Assembly: GCF_011326725.1 (NCBI RefSeq)
Contig: NZ_JAANCO010000001.1
Span: 2,207,115-2,271,114, forward strand
Length of the DNA stretch: 64,000 bases
From: Microbacterium excoecariae
GTDB taxonomy: Bacteria > Actinomycetota > Actinomycetes > Actinomycetales > Microbacteriaceae
Direction of reading: 5' to 3'
Both the position numbers and the translations under genes were made by a program. Shown piece by piece: positions 55,148-62,799 of the stretch. Numbering within the stretch: position 1 is the stretch's first letter; every line of letters starts with the position of its first letter. The notes beneath the pieces are model-generated. The model was not told the origin of the DNA and searched no databases. It saw nothing but the letters and a program-made list of their open reading frames with translations.

Positions 55148-55795
55148 TCAGCCGGCGGGGAAGATGGCGATCGGGATCTCTTGATCGAGCGTCACCGTCT
55201 GAAAGTCGCCGCCGTCCGCGGCTGCCTCGATCGCCAGCGTGAGGGTCACCTCGAGCGTCACGCCCGTCGTGTCCGCGGGCACGGCGCCGAGCGCCGTCTC
55301 GGGCAGGAGGAGCCCGCCCTGATAGCTGTTGAGCAGCAGGCCGCGGTCGGAGCGCATCGTGTCGGCGGGGACGAGGGTGCGCGGATCCGCCTGGAGCGCG
55401 AGCGGACCGGCGGCGCCGGAGGGCGCGAGTGTCGAGGCGATCGCGATGTCCGCGAGGTACACCCGGCGCTTGTCGGCGAGCACCGCCCGCTCTTCCGCGC
55501 GGTAGTCCGCGACGTTGACGGCCATCCCGAAGGTGTTCGCGGCCTCCGGCGTCCACTCCGACGTCCGCTTCGAGTCGACGGCCCACGCCTCCAGGCGGAC
55601 CTCGAGCGCGTCGGCGACGTCGGAGGTCAACAGGACGGATCCGTCCGTCGTGAAGTCCGAGGCGAACGCGGCGGCCGTCGCGGAGGGCTCCGCGGGCGCG
55701 AGCGCCGCGTCGACGGCTCCCTCGATGCGGGCACAGCCGGCGACGGCGAGGACGGCGGCCACCGCGAGGGCGGCGGCGAGCGGGCGAGCGGGCAT
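55148..55795 (-). CDS. Putative lipoprotein next to GT2 synthase
   Basis: Protein of 215 residues. The signal peptide ends L-A-V-A-G-C (Cys21), so it is a secreted lipoprotein. The mature part is beta-rich with no recognised domain (SEWTPEAANTFGMAVNVADY, RVYLADIAIAS, LPETALGAVPADTTGVTLEVTLTLAI). It shares a pattern with the lipoprotein at 56015-56635 (a Trp-Thr segment, a V-Y-L strand and A-L-G-A-V-P followed by alternating strands), so the two are probably paralogues. Function unknown; operon position suggests a role in handling the exported polymer. Confidence 0.72.
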   Translation of the reverse strand: MPARPLAAALAVAAVLAVAGCARIEGAVDAALAPAEPSATAAAFASDFTTDGSVLLTSDVADALEVRLEAWAVDSKRTSEWTPEAANTFGMAVNVADYRAEERAVLADKRRVYLADIAIASTLAPSGAAGPLALQADPRTLVPADTMRSDRGLLLNSYQGGLLLPETALGAVPADTTGVTLEVTLTLAIEAAADGGDFQTVTLDQEIPIAIFPAG

Positions 55796-55816
55796 GGGTG
55801 CTCCGGGAGGAAAGAG

Positions 55817-55848
55817 CCTGCGCGCCCGATCGGGTTCGGGCGCGCAGG
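55817..55848 (-). terminator. Hairpin between the two lipoprotein genes
   Basis: Arms 55817-55829 and 55836-55848 form a perfect 13-bp stem 22 bases before the ATG at 55795. It may partly terminate transcription from the upstream lipoprotein gene or set the ratio of the two proteins. The rest of the gap 55796-56014 shows a run of eight G near 55870 and nothing else. Confidence 0.4.
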
Positions 55849-56014
55849 CGGTGGCCGCGCCAGGGCGCGAGGGGGGGGTACGCGCCTCGGGCGGCGCGCC
55901 GTCGCCCGCATCCCTGCGGGGCGACGTGGCTATGCAAGCACGGCCGGCGGAGGGAACCGAGCCCGCGGGGACAGAATTGCGCGAGTCTTGCGGCGGCCTT
56001 GAGGTCCGGCGCGC

Positions 56015-56635
56015 TCAGCCCGCGAGCGCGATGGTCAGCGTGTCGGTCGCGGTCTGCTTGGCGTACTCGTCCGACGTCGGCGTCGTCTGCACGAGGAGCT
56101 CGTAGCGCAGCGACACGGTGATCGAGGCGGTCCCCTCGGGGACCGCGCCGAGGGCGAAGGCCTGCGAGTAGCTGTACGGCGCGCCGATGAGATAGCCGGG
56201 GCTCTCGGTCGCGGTGTCCTCCGCGGTCGCACCGCTTTCTCCCGTGGCCGTCTGCACAGCGACCGATGCCCGCTGGAGGTAGACCCCCTGGCCGTCGTCG
56301 GGGTCAATCGAGGCGGTCAGGGACAGGCTCAGCGGCTTCGGGGATCCGGCGGTCCACTCGTCCATCGCCAGGTCGGACCAGTACGTCACGTCGATCTGGA
56401 CCGCGCCCGCCGTCAGGGTGCGCGCGAGGCTCCCCGCCGCGAGGTCGCTCGCAACGGGCGCCGCGGACGGCGTCGCGGCGGGCTCGGCGGCGGTTGTCCC
56501 CTGGCCGAAGGTTCGTTCCGCGGTCGGCGTGGGCGCCGCCGTCTGGCCGGGCGCCGCCCAGGGCGCGCTCCCGCACCCCGAAAGCCCCGCCGCGAGCGCG
56601 AGAATCGCGATCGCGGCGCCGTGCCGTCGCCCCAT
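56015..56635 (-). CDS. Putative lipoprotein, paralogue of the following gene
   Basis: Protein of 206 residues. The signal peptide ends G-L-S-G-C (Cys21). A Thr/Ala/Pro-rich tether (residues 22-70) leads to a beta-rich domain: VQIDVTYWSDLAMDEWTAG, SLSLTASIDPDDGQGVYLQ and ALGAVPEGTASITVSLRYELL. It resembles the lipoprotein that follows. GGAGG lies 7 nt before the ATG at 56635 and TAGACT (56666-56661) is a likely -10 box, so this gene is probably the first of a lipoprotein-lipoprotein-GT2 unit. No family name can be given. Confidence 0.72.
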   Translation of the reverse strand: MGRRHGAAIAILALAAGLSGCGSAPWAAPGQTAAPTPTAERTFGQGTTAAEPAATPSAAPVASDLAAGSLARTLTAGAVQIDVTYWSDLAMDEWTAGSPKPLSLSLTASIDPDDGQGVYLQRASVAVQTATGESGATAEDTATESPGYLIGAPYSYSQAFALGAVPEGTASITVSLRYELLVQTTPTSDEYAKQTATDTLTIALAG

Positions 56636-56660
56636 GCCGCGTCCTCCCGCCGTCGCGAGC

Positions 56661-56666
56661 AGTCTA
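56661..56666 (-). promoter_or_regulatory. -10 box of the lipoprotein/GT2 unit
   Basis: TAGACT on the minus strand, 25 bases before the ATG at 56635, leaves a leader of about 19 nt with GGAGG. Confidence 0.5.
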
Positions 56667-56737
56667 GAGGTCCGGGTGACCTTTCCGCGCGCCGCTCGCC
56701 CGGGGCACGGGCCCGCGCGCGTGTCGGTGCTCCGTGA

Positions 56738-56743
56738 CAGGCT
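56738..56743 (+). promoter_or_regulatory. -10 box of the RecQ gene (leaderless)
   Basis: CAGGCT, one mismatch from TANNNT, ends 6 nt before the ATG at 56750. The same GTGACAGGCTGG string recurs before the oxidoreductase gene (58850-58860), supporting it as a real promoter element. Confidence 0.5.
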
Positions 56744-56749
56744 GGGGGC

Positions 56750-58843
56750 ATGGCCGACACCGATCTCGAGATTCGCGCCCTGGCGGCGCTCCGGCGACTC
56801 GTCGGGCGGGAGGACGCCGCGTTCCACGACGGCCAGTTCGAGGCGATCGCGGCGCTCGTCGGCGAGCGGCGCCGCGCGCTCGTCGTGCAGCGCACGGGGT
56901 GGGGCAAGTCGGCCGTGTATTTCGTCGCGACCCGTTTGCTGCGCGATCAGGGCGCGGGGCCCACCGTGCTCGTCTCGCCGCTCATCGCGCTCATGCGCGA
57001 CCAGATCGAGGCGGCCGCGCGCGCTGGGGTGCGCGCGGTAGCGATCAACTCGACGAACGCCCACGAGTGGGAGGACGTGACCGCGCGCCTGGCGGAGGGG
57101 ACGGTCGACGTGCTCCTCCTCTCCCCCGAGCGCCTGAACAATCCCGCGTTTCGCGACGAGCAGCTCCCCCGGCTCGTCGAACAGATGGGGATGCTCGTGG
57201 TCGACGAGGCGCACTGCATCAGCGACTGGGGCCACGACTTCCGCCCGGACTATCGGCGCCTCGGCGACCTCATCGCACGGATGCCGGAGGGCGTGCCCGT
57301 GCTCGCAACGACCGCGACGGCGAACGAGCGCGTCGTCGGCGACGTGGTCGAGCAGCTCGGCGCGGATCGCGTCACGACGATCCGCGGCCCGCTCGCGCGC
57401 GCATCCCTGCGCCTCGGGGTCATCCGGCTCCCCGATGCCGCGTCGCGCCTGGCCTGGCTCCTCGCCCACCTCGACGACCTCCCGGGATCCGGCATCATCT
57501 ACACGCTGACCGTGTCGGCCGCCGAGGACACGGCCCGACTGCTCCGCGAGCAGGGGCACGAGGTCCGCGCCTACACGGGCCAGACCGACGCCGACGAACG
57601 CGCCGAGTCGGAGCGCCTCCTCAAGGAAAACCGTGTCAAGGCGCTGGTCGCCACGAGCGCGCTCGGAATGGGCTTCGACAAGCCCGACCTCGGTTTCGTC
57701 CTCCACCTCGGCGCGCCCTCCTCCCCCGTCGCGTACTACCAGCAGGTCGGCCGAGCGGGGCGCGCGACCGCGTCCGCCGACGTCGTCCTCCTCCCCGGGC
57801 CAGAAGACGAGGAGATCTGGCGGTACTTCGCCACCGCCTCGATGCCCGACGCCGAGCGCGCGCGGCGCGTGCTCGACGCGCTGGGCGACGCGGGCCGCCC
57901 GATGTCAACCGGGGCGATCGAGGCGGCGGTCGACATCCGCCGCACCCGCCTGGAGCTGCTCCTGAAAGTGCTCGACGTCGACGGCGCGGTCCGGCGCGTG
58001 CGCGGCGGCTGGGAGGCCACGGGCGCGAGCTGGGCGTACGACGCCGAGCGCTACGAGCGGATCGCGGCGGCCCGCCGGGCCGAGCAGGCCGACATGCTCG
58101 CCTACGAGCGCGGCGACGAGTGCCGCATGGCGTTCCTCCAGCGCCGTCTCGACGACGACACGGCCGCTCCCTGCGGGCGATGCGACGTGTGCGCGGGCGC
58201 GTGGTTGGGCGCGGGCATCGACGCGGGCAGGGTCTCCGAGGCCGCCCGGTCGCTCGACCGCGTCGGCGTGCCGATCGAGCCGCGCCGGCAGTGGCCGACG
58301 GGGCTCGACCGCCTCGGCGTCCCCCACCGCGGGCGCCTCCCCGCCGAGGAGCAGGCGGCGGCGGGCCGCGGCCTCGCGCGCCTCACCGACCTCGGCTGGG
58401 GCGGGCCGCTTCGGCAGTTGTTCGCCGAGGGCGCGCCCGACGCGCCCGTGCCGGAGGCCGTCCTGGCCGCGTGCGTTCGGGTGCTGGCCGAGTGGGAGTG
58501 GGACGCGCGCCCCGCCGCGGTCGCGAGCGTGCCGTCCCGCCGGCGCCCGGTCCTCATCGACTCCCTGGCGACGGGCCTCGCGCGCGTCGGCCGGCTGCCC
58601 TCCCTGGGGCCGCTCCACGCCGCGCCGGCCGAGGCGCGCCGCGGGCCGACCGGCAACAGCGCCTTCCGCGTGGCCGAGCTCGACGGCCGCTTCTCCGCCG
58701 CGGGCCTCGCGGTGCCGCCGGCGCCCGTGCTCCTCGTCGACGACCTCGTCGACTCGCGCTGGACGCTGACGCTCGCGGCCCGCGAGCTCCGCCGGGCCGG
58801 AGCGAGCGCCGTGCTTCCGTTCGCCCTCGCCCTCACGTCCTGA
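56750..58843 (+). CDS. RecQ-type DNA helicase fused to a phosphoribosyltransferase-like domain
   Basis: Protein of 697 residues. The helicase core has motif I RTGWGKSAVYF (W where E. coli RecQ has G), motif II VVDEAHCISDWGHDFRPDY, TTATANERVV, SALGMGFDKPDLGFV and motif VI YYQQVGRAGRA. A zinc module follows (GDECRMAFLQRRLD and PCGRCDVC). Instead of winged-helix and HRDC domains, residues from about 560 include VLIDSLATGLARVG and a phosphoribosyltransferase-like PRPP-site motif VLLVDDLVDSRWTLTLAARELRRAGA, as in ComF-type proteins. It unwinds DNA 3'-5' during repair; the role of the C-terminal domain is unknown. Confidence 0.87.
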   Translation: MADTDLEIRALAALRRLVGREDAAFHDGQFEAIAALVGERRRALVVQRTGWGKSAVYFVATRLLRDQGAGPTVLVSPLIALMRDQIEAAARAGVRAVAINSTNAHEWEDVTARLAEGTVDVLLLSPERLNNPAFRDEQLPRLVEQMGMLVVDEAHCISDWGHDFRPDYRRLGDLIARMPEGVPVLATTATANERVVGDVVEQLGADRVTTIRGPLARASLRLGVIRLPDAASRLAWLLAHLDDLPGSGIIYTLTVSAAEDTARLLREQGHEVRAYTGQTDADERAESERLLKENRVKALVATSALGMGFDKPDLGFVLHLGAPSSPVAYYQQVGRAGRATASADVVLLPGPEDEEIWRYFATASMPDAERARRVLDALGDAGRPMSTGAIEAAVDIRRTRLELLLKVLDVDGAVRRVRGGWEATGASWAYDAERYERIAAARRAEQADMLAYERGDECRMAFLQRRLDDDTAAPCGRCDVCAGAWLGAGIDAGRVSEAARSLDRVGVPIEPRRQWPTGLDRLGVPHRGRLPAEEQAAAGRGLARLTDLGWGGPLRQLFAEGAPDAPVPEAVLAACVRVLAEWEWDARPAAVASVPSRRRPVLIDSLATGLARVGRLPSLGPLHAAPAEARRGPTGNSAFRVAELDGRFSAAGLAVPPAPVLLVDDLVDSRWTLTLAARELRRAGASAVLPFALALTS

Positions 58844-58852
58844 CGGGCGTGA

Positions 58853-58858
58853 CAGGCT
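58853..58858 (+). promoter_or_regulatory. -10 box of the MDR oxidoreductase gene
   Basis: CAGGCT lies 31 bases before the ATG at 58884; the leader of about 20 nt contains AAGGAG. Confidence 0.45.
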
Positions 58859-58883
58859 GGCATCACAACGATAAGGAGTCTCC

Positions 58884-59852
58884 ATGCGCGCAGCCGTCGC
58901 CGTCGCTCAGTCCGCCGAAGATCCCCTCGCGGGCCTCGCACTCGTGGAGGACCGCCCGCGCCCCGCCCCGCGCCCGGGCTGGACGCGGATCCGTGTCCAC
59001 GCCGCCTCGCTCAACCCGCACGACGTGTGGACGCTCCGCGGCGTCGGGCACCCGGCGGAGCGGATCCCGATCGTCCTCGGCTGCGACGCCTCCGGCGTCA
59101 CGGAGGACGGCCGCGAGGTCGTCGTGCATCCCGTCTCCGGCGACCCGTCGCGCGGCGACGTCACGCTCGACCCGCGCCGCGCCATCCTGAGCGAGACGTT
59201 CGACGGCGGGCTCGCCGACGAGCTGATCGTCCCCGACGAGATGCTCGTCGACAAGCCGGCCGAGATCAGCCACGTCGACGCGGCGGCGCTGGGGATCGTG
59301 TGGGGGACGGCGTACCGCATGCTCTTCACGCGTGCCGGGCTGGCGCCGGGCGACCGCGTGCTCGTCCAGGGCGGCGCGGGCGGCGTCGGCAGCGCCTCGA
59401 TCGCGCTCGCGCGCGCCGCGGGCGCGGTCGTGTACGCGACCGCGCGGACGGCCGAGAAGCGGGAGTTCGCGGCGGCGCAGGGCGCGCACGTCACGCTCGA
59501 GCCGGGCGCTCGCCTGCCCGAGCGCGTCGACGTCGTGATCGACACGGTAGGCGAGGCGACGTGGGCGCACTCGATGCGCTCCGTGCGGCCCGGCGGGGTC
59601 ATCGCCACCTGCGGCGCCACAACGGGCGGCATGCCGCCGGCGGAGCTGCAGCGCGTCTTTTACCAGCAGCTGAGCATCGTCGGGTCGACGGGGTGCACGC
59701 TCGCCGAGTTCGAGGCGATGCTCCGGATGGTGACGGCGACGGGCCTGCGCCCCGCGACCGAGACCCTCGCGTTCGACGAGATCCCGGCGGGCTACGCGCG
59801 GCTCGACGCGGGCGACGTGCGCGGGAAGCTCGTGGTGGACTTCACGCGCTGA
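58884..59852 (+). CDS. Medium-chain dehydrogenase/quinone oxidoreductase family protein
   Basis: Protein of 322 residues. It has the GroES-like N-terminal domain (HAASLNPHDVWTLRGVG, IVLGCDASGV) and the Rossmann domain with the NADPH loop LVQGGAGGVGSASIALARAAGA and DVVIDTVGEATW. The zinc ligands of alcohol dehydrogenases are not all present, so it belongs with NADPH-dependent quinone or enal reductases. The substrate is unknown. AAGGAG precedes the ATG by 6 nt. It is followed by a strong hairpin terminator. Confidence 0.87.
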   Translation: MRAAVAVAQSAEDPLAGLALVEDRPRPAPRPGWTRIRVHAASLNPHDVWTLRGVGHPAERIPIVLGCDASGVTEDGREVVVHPVSGDPSRGDVTLDPRRAILSETFDGGLADELIVPDEMLVDKPAEISHVDAAALGIVWGTAYRMLFTRAGLAPGDRVLVQGGAGGVGSASIALARAAGAVVYATARTAEKREFAAAQGAHVTLEPGARLPERVDVVIDTVGEATWAHSMRSVRPGGVIATCGATTGGMPPAELQRVFYQQLSIVGSTGCTLAEFEAMLRMVTATGLRPATETLAFDEIPAGYARLDAGDVRGKLVVDFTR

Positions 59853-59859
59853 CGGACGG

Positions 59860-59898
59860 CTCCCGCGCGGCCGACGGCCGCGCGGGAGGCCCGCTTTT
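59860..59898. terminator. Hairpin terminator between convergent genes
   Basis: Arms 59860-59872 and 59876-59888 form a perfect 13-bp stem with a three-base loop, followed by GCCCGCTTTT on the plus strand. It ends the oxidoreductase transcript; the T-run overlaps the TAA of the flotillin gene coming from the other side. Confidence 0.75.
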
Positions 59899-61423
59899 AC
59901 TCCTGCGGCTCGGCCGGGGCCGGCGCCTCCTGCTGCTGCCCCGTCGCGATCCCGCGGCCCACGGACGTGCCCTGGATGACGCTCGACAGGTCGATTCCGG
60001 TGGCCTCGCGGACCGTGTCGAACATGGCGCGCATGCCCATGGCCGCCTCGCCGGCCATGTGGCTCGACGCCCCGCCGTCGCCGGATCCGGCGAGCACCGT
60101 GACGCTGCCGACGGTGGCGTAGCCCTTGGCGAACTCCGTCATCATCGGCACGAGCACTTCGAGCGAGCGCTGAGCGAGCACAGCCTCCTGGTTCTGCTTG
60201 AGCGCCTCGGCCTCCGCGCGGATCGCCGCGGCGCGGGCCTCGCCGGCCAGGCGGATCGCGTCAGCCTCGGCCTGAGCCCGGGCCCGGGCGGCGTCGGCCT
60301 CGGCCTGGGCCTGCACGCGGATCGCCTCGGCCTCGCGCTCGGCCTTCTGCGCGTCGGCCTCGGCCGCCTTAATCTGCACGTACGCGTCGGCGTCGGCCTT
60401 GCGCTGCTGCTCGTACTCGCTGATGTCCGCCTCGCGACGCTGCACGTCGGCGGCGGCCTCGGCATCCTTCATGCGCGAGTACGCGCGCGCATCGGCGCGC
60501 TTCTGCTCCTCGTACTGCGCGGCGTCCGCCACGCGCTTGACGTCGGCGTCCAGCTGGGCCTGCCGGTTCTCGGCCTGCTGCATGAGCACGCCCTGCTCGG
60601 CGCGGGCGCGGGCCAGCGCCTCCGCCTGCTCCGCCTCGGCGCGCGCCTCGCCGACGTCCGAGGCCGCCGCGGCCTGGTTCTTGTCGAACTGCGTCTGCTC
60701 GACGAGGGTCTCCTCGCTCGTCGCGATCTCGCGCGCCTTGATCTGCCGCTCGGCGTCGATGCGCGCGATCTCGGCCTGGCGCTTGACCTTCGAGACCTCC
60801 TCGGCGCCCAGCGCGTGCACGTAGCCGTTCTCGTCCGTGATGCCCTGGATCTGGAAGCTGTCGAGCACGAGGCCCTGCTCGTCGAGGTCGCTCTTGATGA
60901 GCGTCGCGATCTGGTCCGAGAGCTCCTGGCGGTCGCGCATGAGCTGCTCGACCGACAGCGTCGCGACGACGCCGCGCAGGGCGCCCTCCAGCTGCTCCGT
61001 CGTGAAGACCTCGATGGCCTTGTCCTGCGAGACGAACCGCTCGGCCGCGCGCGCGATCGACTGGTTGTCGGATCCCACCTTCACGAGCGCCACGCCCGTC
61101 ACGTCTACCGTGACGCCCTGGATCGACTGCGCCGTCGGCTGCACCATGATCTGGCGCGCGCGCAGCGACAGCGTCTCGGCGCGCTGGGTGATCGGGTTGA
61201 CCACGGCGCCGCCGCCGCGGATGACCGCGATGCTCGACGTCTGTCCGTCGGATTTGCGCTGCCTCCGGCCGACGATCACGAGCGCCTCGTCCGCGCGCGC
61301 CACCTTGTACCAGGCGCGCATCAGCAGGACGACGACGAGGGCGATGATGGCCGCGACCACGAGCAGGATGATCACGACGATCGCGATTCCCGCGCCGCCG
61401 AGGGCGGCAAAGAGTCCACTCAC
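59897..61423 (-). CDS. Flotillin-family protein
   Basis: Protein of 508 residues. A single N-terminal helix (about residues 8-36) is followed by a band-7/SPFH domain (ARADEALVIVGRR to ELSDQIATLIKSDLDEQGLVLDSFQIQGI), a long Ala/Glu/Arg-rich coiled coil (about residues 230-425) and the flotillin C-terminal region (SLEVLVPMMTEFAKGYATVG). Flotillins form oligomers on membrane microdomains. GTG 61423 has AGGGGAG 4 nt upstream. The tail is Gln/Pro/Ala-rich. It is divergent from the DUF2568 gene. Confidence 0.92.
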   Translation of the reverse strand: MSGLFAALGGAGIAIVVIILLVVAAIIALVVVLLMRAWYKVARADEALVIVGRRQRKSDGQTSSIAVIRGGGAVVNPITQRAETLSLRARQIMVQPTAQSIQGVTVDVTGVALVKVGSDNQSIARAAERFVSQDKAIEVFTTEQLEGALRGVVATLSVEQLMRDRQELSDQIATLIKSDLDEQGLVLDSFQIQGITDENGYVHALGAEEVSKVKRQAEIARIDAERQIKAREIATSEETLVEQTQFDKNQAAAASDVGEARAEAEQAEALARARAEQGVLMQQAENRQAQLDADVKRVADAAQYEEQKRADARAYSRMKDAEAAADVQRREADISEYEQQRKADADAYVQIKAAEADAQKAEREAEAIRVQAQAEADAARARAQAEADAIRLAGEARAAAIRAEAEALKQNQEAVLAQRSLEVLVPMMTEFAKGYATVGSVTVLAGSGDGGASSHMAGEAAMGMRAMFDTVREATGIDLSSVIQGTSVGRGIATGQQQEAPAPAEPQE

Positions 61424-61553
61424 AATTCTCCCCTTCTGCGCCCGGCGCCGGCGCCCCGACGGCGCGGCGCACCGGACGCCTCTCACCCTATTGACCCGCG
61501 GCGCCCCGCGCACGGGGAGATCTGCCCCGCGGGGGATCCCCAGCGCCGTTTCG

Positions 61554-61559
61554 TAGACT
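61554..61559 (+). promoter_or_regulatory. -10 box of the DUF2568 gene (leaderless)
   Basis: TAGACT ends 6 nt before the ATG at 61566; the spacer GGGACC has no ribosome site. Confidence 0.6.
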
Positions 61560-61565
61560 GGGACC

Positions 61566-61931
61566 ATGGCCGAGACCCCCGCCCCCGCCGCGACGCGCCC
61601 CCGCATCACCGCCCTCGACGCGCTGCGCCTCGTGAGCGAGATCCTCGCGATCGCGTCGCTCGCACTGTGGGGCTTTCTCGCGTGGCCCCTGCCCTGGGCT
61701 GTCGTGTGGGGCCTGGGCGCGCCGATTGTCGCGATCCTCGTGTGGGCCGCGTTCGTCTCGCCGCGGGCGATCTTCCGGGTGCCGTCGGTCGTGCGCACCC
61801 TCGTCGAGGTGCTCGTGTTCGTGAGCGCGACCCTCGCGCTGTGGGATCTGAACCTGCCGTGGGCCGGCCTCGCCGTCGGCGCGTTCTGCGTCGTCGTGGG
61901 CGTCCTCACGGGCCGCCGCGCGCTGCGCTAA
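61566..61931 (+). CDS. YrdB/DUF2568 membrane protein
   Basis: Protein of 121 residues with four hydrophobic helices. The DALRLVSEILAIASLALWGF opening and the later VRTLVEVLVFVSATLALW are typical of the YrdB (DUF2568) family, whose role is unknown. The gene stands alone between divergent flotillin and convergent nagB genes. Confidence 0.85.
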   Translation: MAETPAPAATRPRITALDALRLVSEILAIASLALWGFLAWPLPWAVVWGLGAPIVAILVWAAFVSPRAIFRVPSVVRTLVEVLVFVSATLALWDLNLPWAGLAVGAFCVVVGVLTGRRALR

Positions 61932-61953
61932 CGTCCGCGCGCGACGGCGCGGC

Positions 61954-62733
61954 TCAGATGCCCTGCCAGGCGGGCTTGCCCGCGTACGTGTCGCGGTAGT
62001 ACTCGGCGAGCTCAAGTCGCGAGGCGGCCGCCTCGTCGACGAGAACCGTGACGTGCGGGTGCAGCTGGATCGCCGACGCCGGCAGCATCGCGGTGACGGG
62101 CCCCTCGACGGCGCCCCGCACCGCCTCGGCCTTGCCCTCGCCGAACGCGAGCAACACGAGGTGACGCGCCTCGAGGATCGTGCCGAGCCCCTGCGTCAGG
62201 CAGTGCCGCGGCACCTCCTCGGGGTCGTCGAAGAACCGCGCGTTGTCCGCCCGGGTCTGGCGGGTCAGGGTCTTTACGCGGGTGCGCGACGCAAAGGAGG
62301 ATCCGGGCTCGTTGAACCCGATGTGCCCGTCGGTACCGATGCCCAGCAGCTGCACGTCCACCCCGCCCGCGGCACGGATCTCGGCGTCGTAGCGTTCCCC
62401 CGCGGTCTGGAGGTCCGGGTCGTCGGCCGGCGGCGTGCGCACGAGCTCGGGCGTGAGGCCGAGCGGCTCGATCACCTCGCGACGGATCACGGAGCGGTAG
62501 GACTCGGGGTGCGCGGGGTCGAGGCCGACGTACTCGTCGAGCGCGAACCCGCGCACGCGCGCGAGGTCGAGGCCCGCCGCGCGCTCCGCGAGGGCGCGGT
62601 ACACGGGAAGCGGTGTGGATCCGGTCGCGAGCCCGAGCACGGCGTCGCCCCGGCGCTCGATGAGGGCGACGATCGCACGGGCGGCGAGGTCCCCCGCCGC
62701 CTCCGCGTCGGGAACGATCACGATTTCAGCCAT
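61954..62733 (-). CDS. nagB: Glucosamine-6-phosphate deaminase
   Basis: Protein of 259 residues that converts glucosamine 6-phosphate to fructose 6-phosphate and ammonia. Visible motifs are LGLATGSTPLPVYRAL, FALDEYVGLDPAHPESYR (catalytic Asp), QLLGIGTDGHIGFNEPGSSF (active-site His region) and LTQGLGTILEARHLVLLAFGEGKAEAV. It is downstream of the ROK kinase and an ABC permease in the same direction, forming an amino-sugar catabolic group. The 66-base gap to the kinase gene contains a small ATGCT/AGCAT hairpin. Confidence 0.95.
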   Translation of the reverse strand: MAEIVIVPDAEAAGDLAARAIVALIERRGDAVLGLATGSTPLPVYRALAERAAGLDLARVRGFALDEYVGLDPAHPESYRSVIRREVIEPLGLTPELVRTPPADDPDLQTAGERYDAEIRAAGGVDVQLLGIGTDGHIGFNEPGSSFASRTRVKTLTRQTRADNARFFDDPEEVPRHCLTQGLGTILEARHLVLLAFGEGKAEAVRGAVEGPVTAMLPASAIQLHPHVTVLVDEAAASRLELAEYYRDTYAGKPAWQGI

Positions 62734-62799
62734 GGAGGGGGCGCCTTTCGACAGTGGTGGGAGGGGGGATCCGGTCGCCGCGGGCGATGCTCGGCCCCC

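Noticed and set aside
55870..55878. Run of eight G as a phase-variation tract
   Set aside because: It lies between genes, outside any coding frame or promoter spacer, so slippage would not obviously switch anything.
62734..62799. DasR-type operator near nagB
   Set aside because: Only a partial half-site-like ACAGTGGT is seen; no palindrome matching the known dre pattern.
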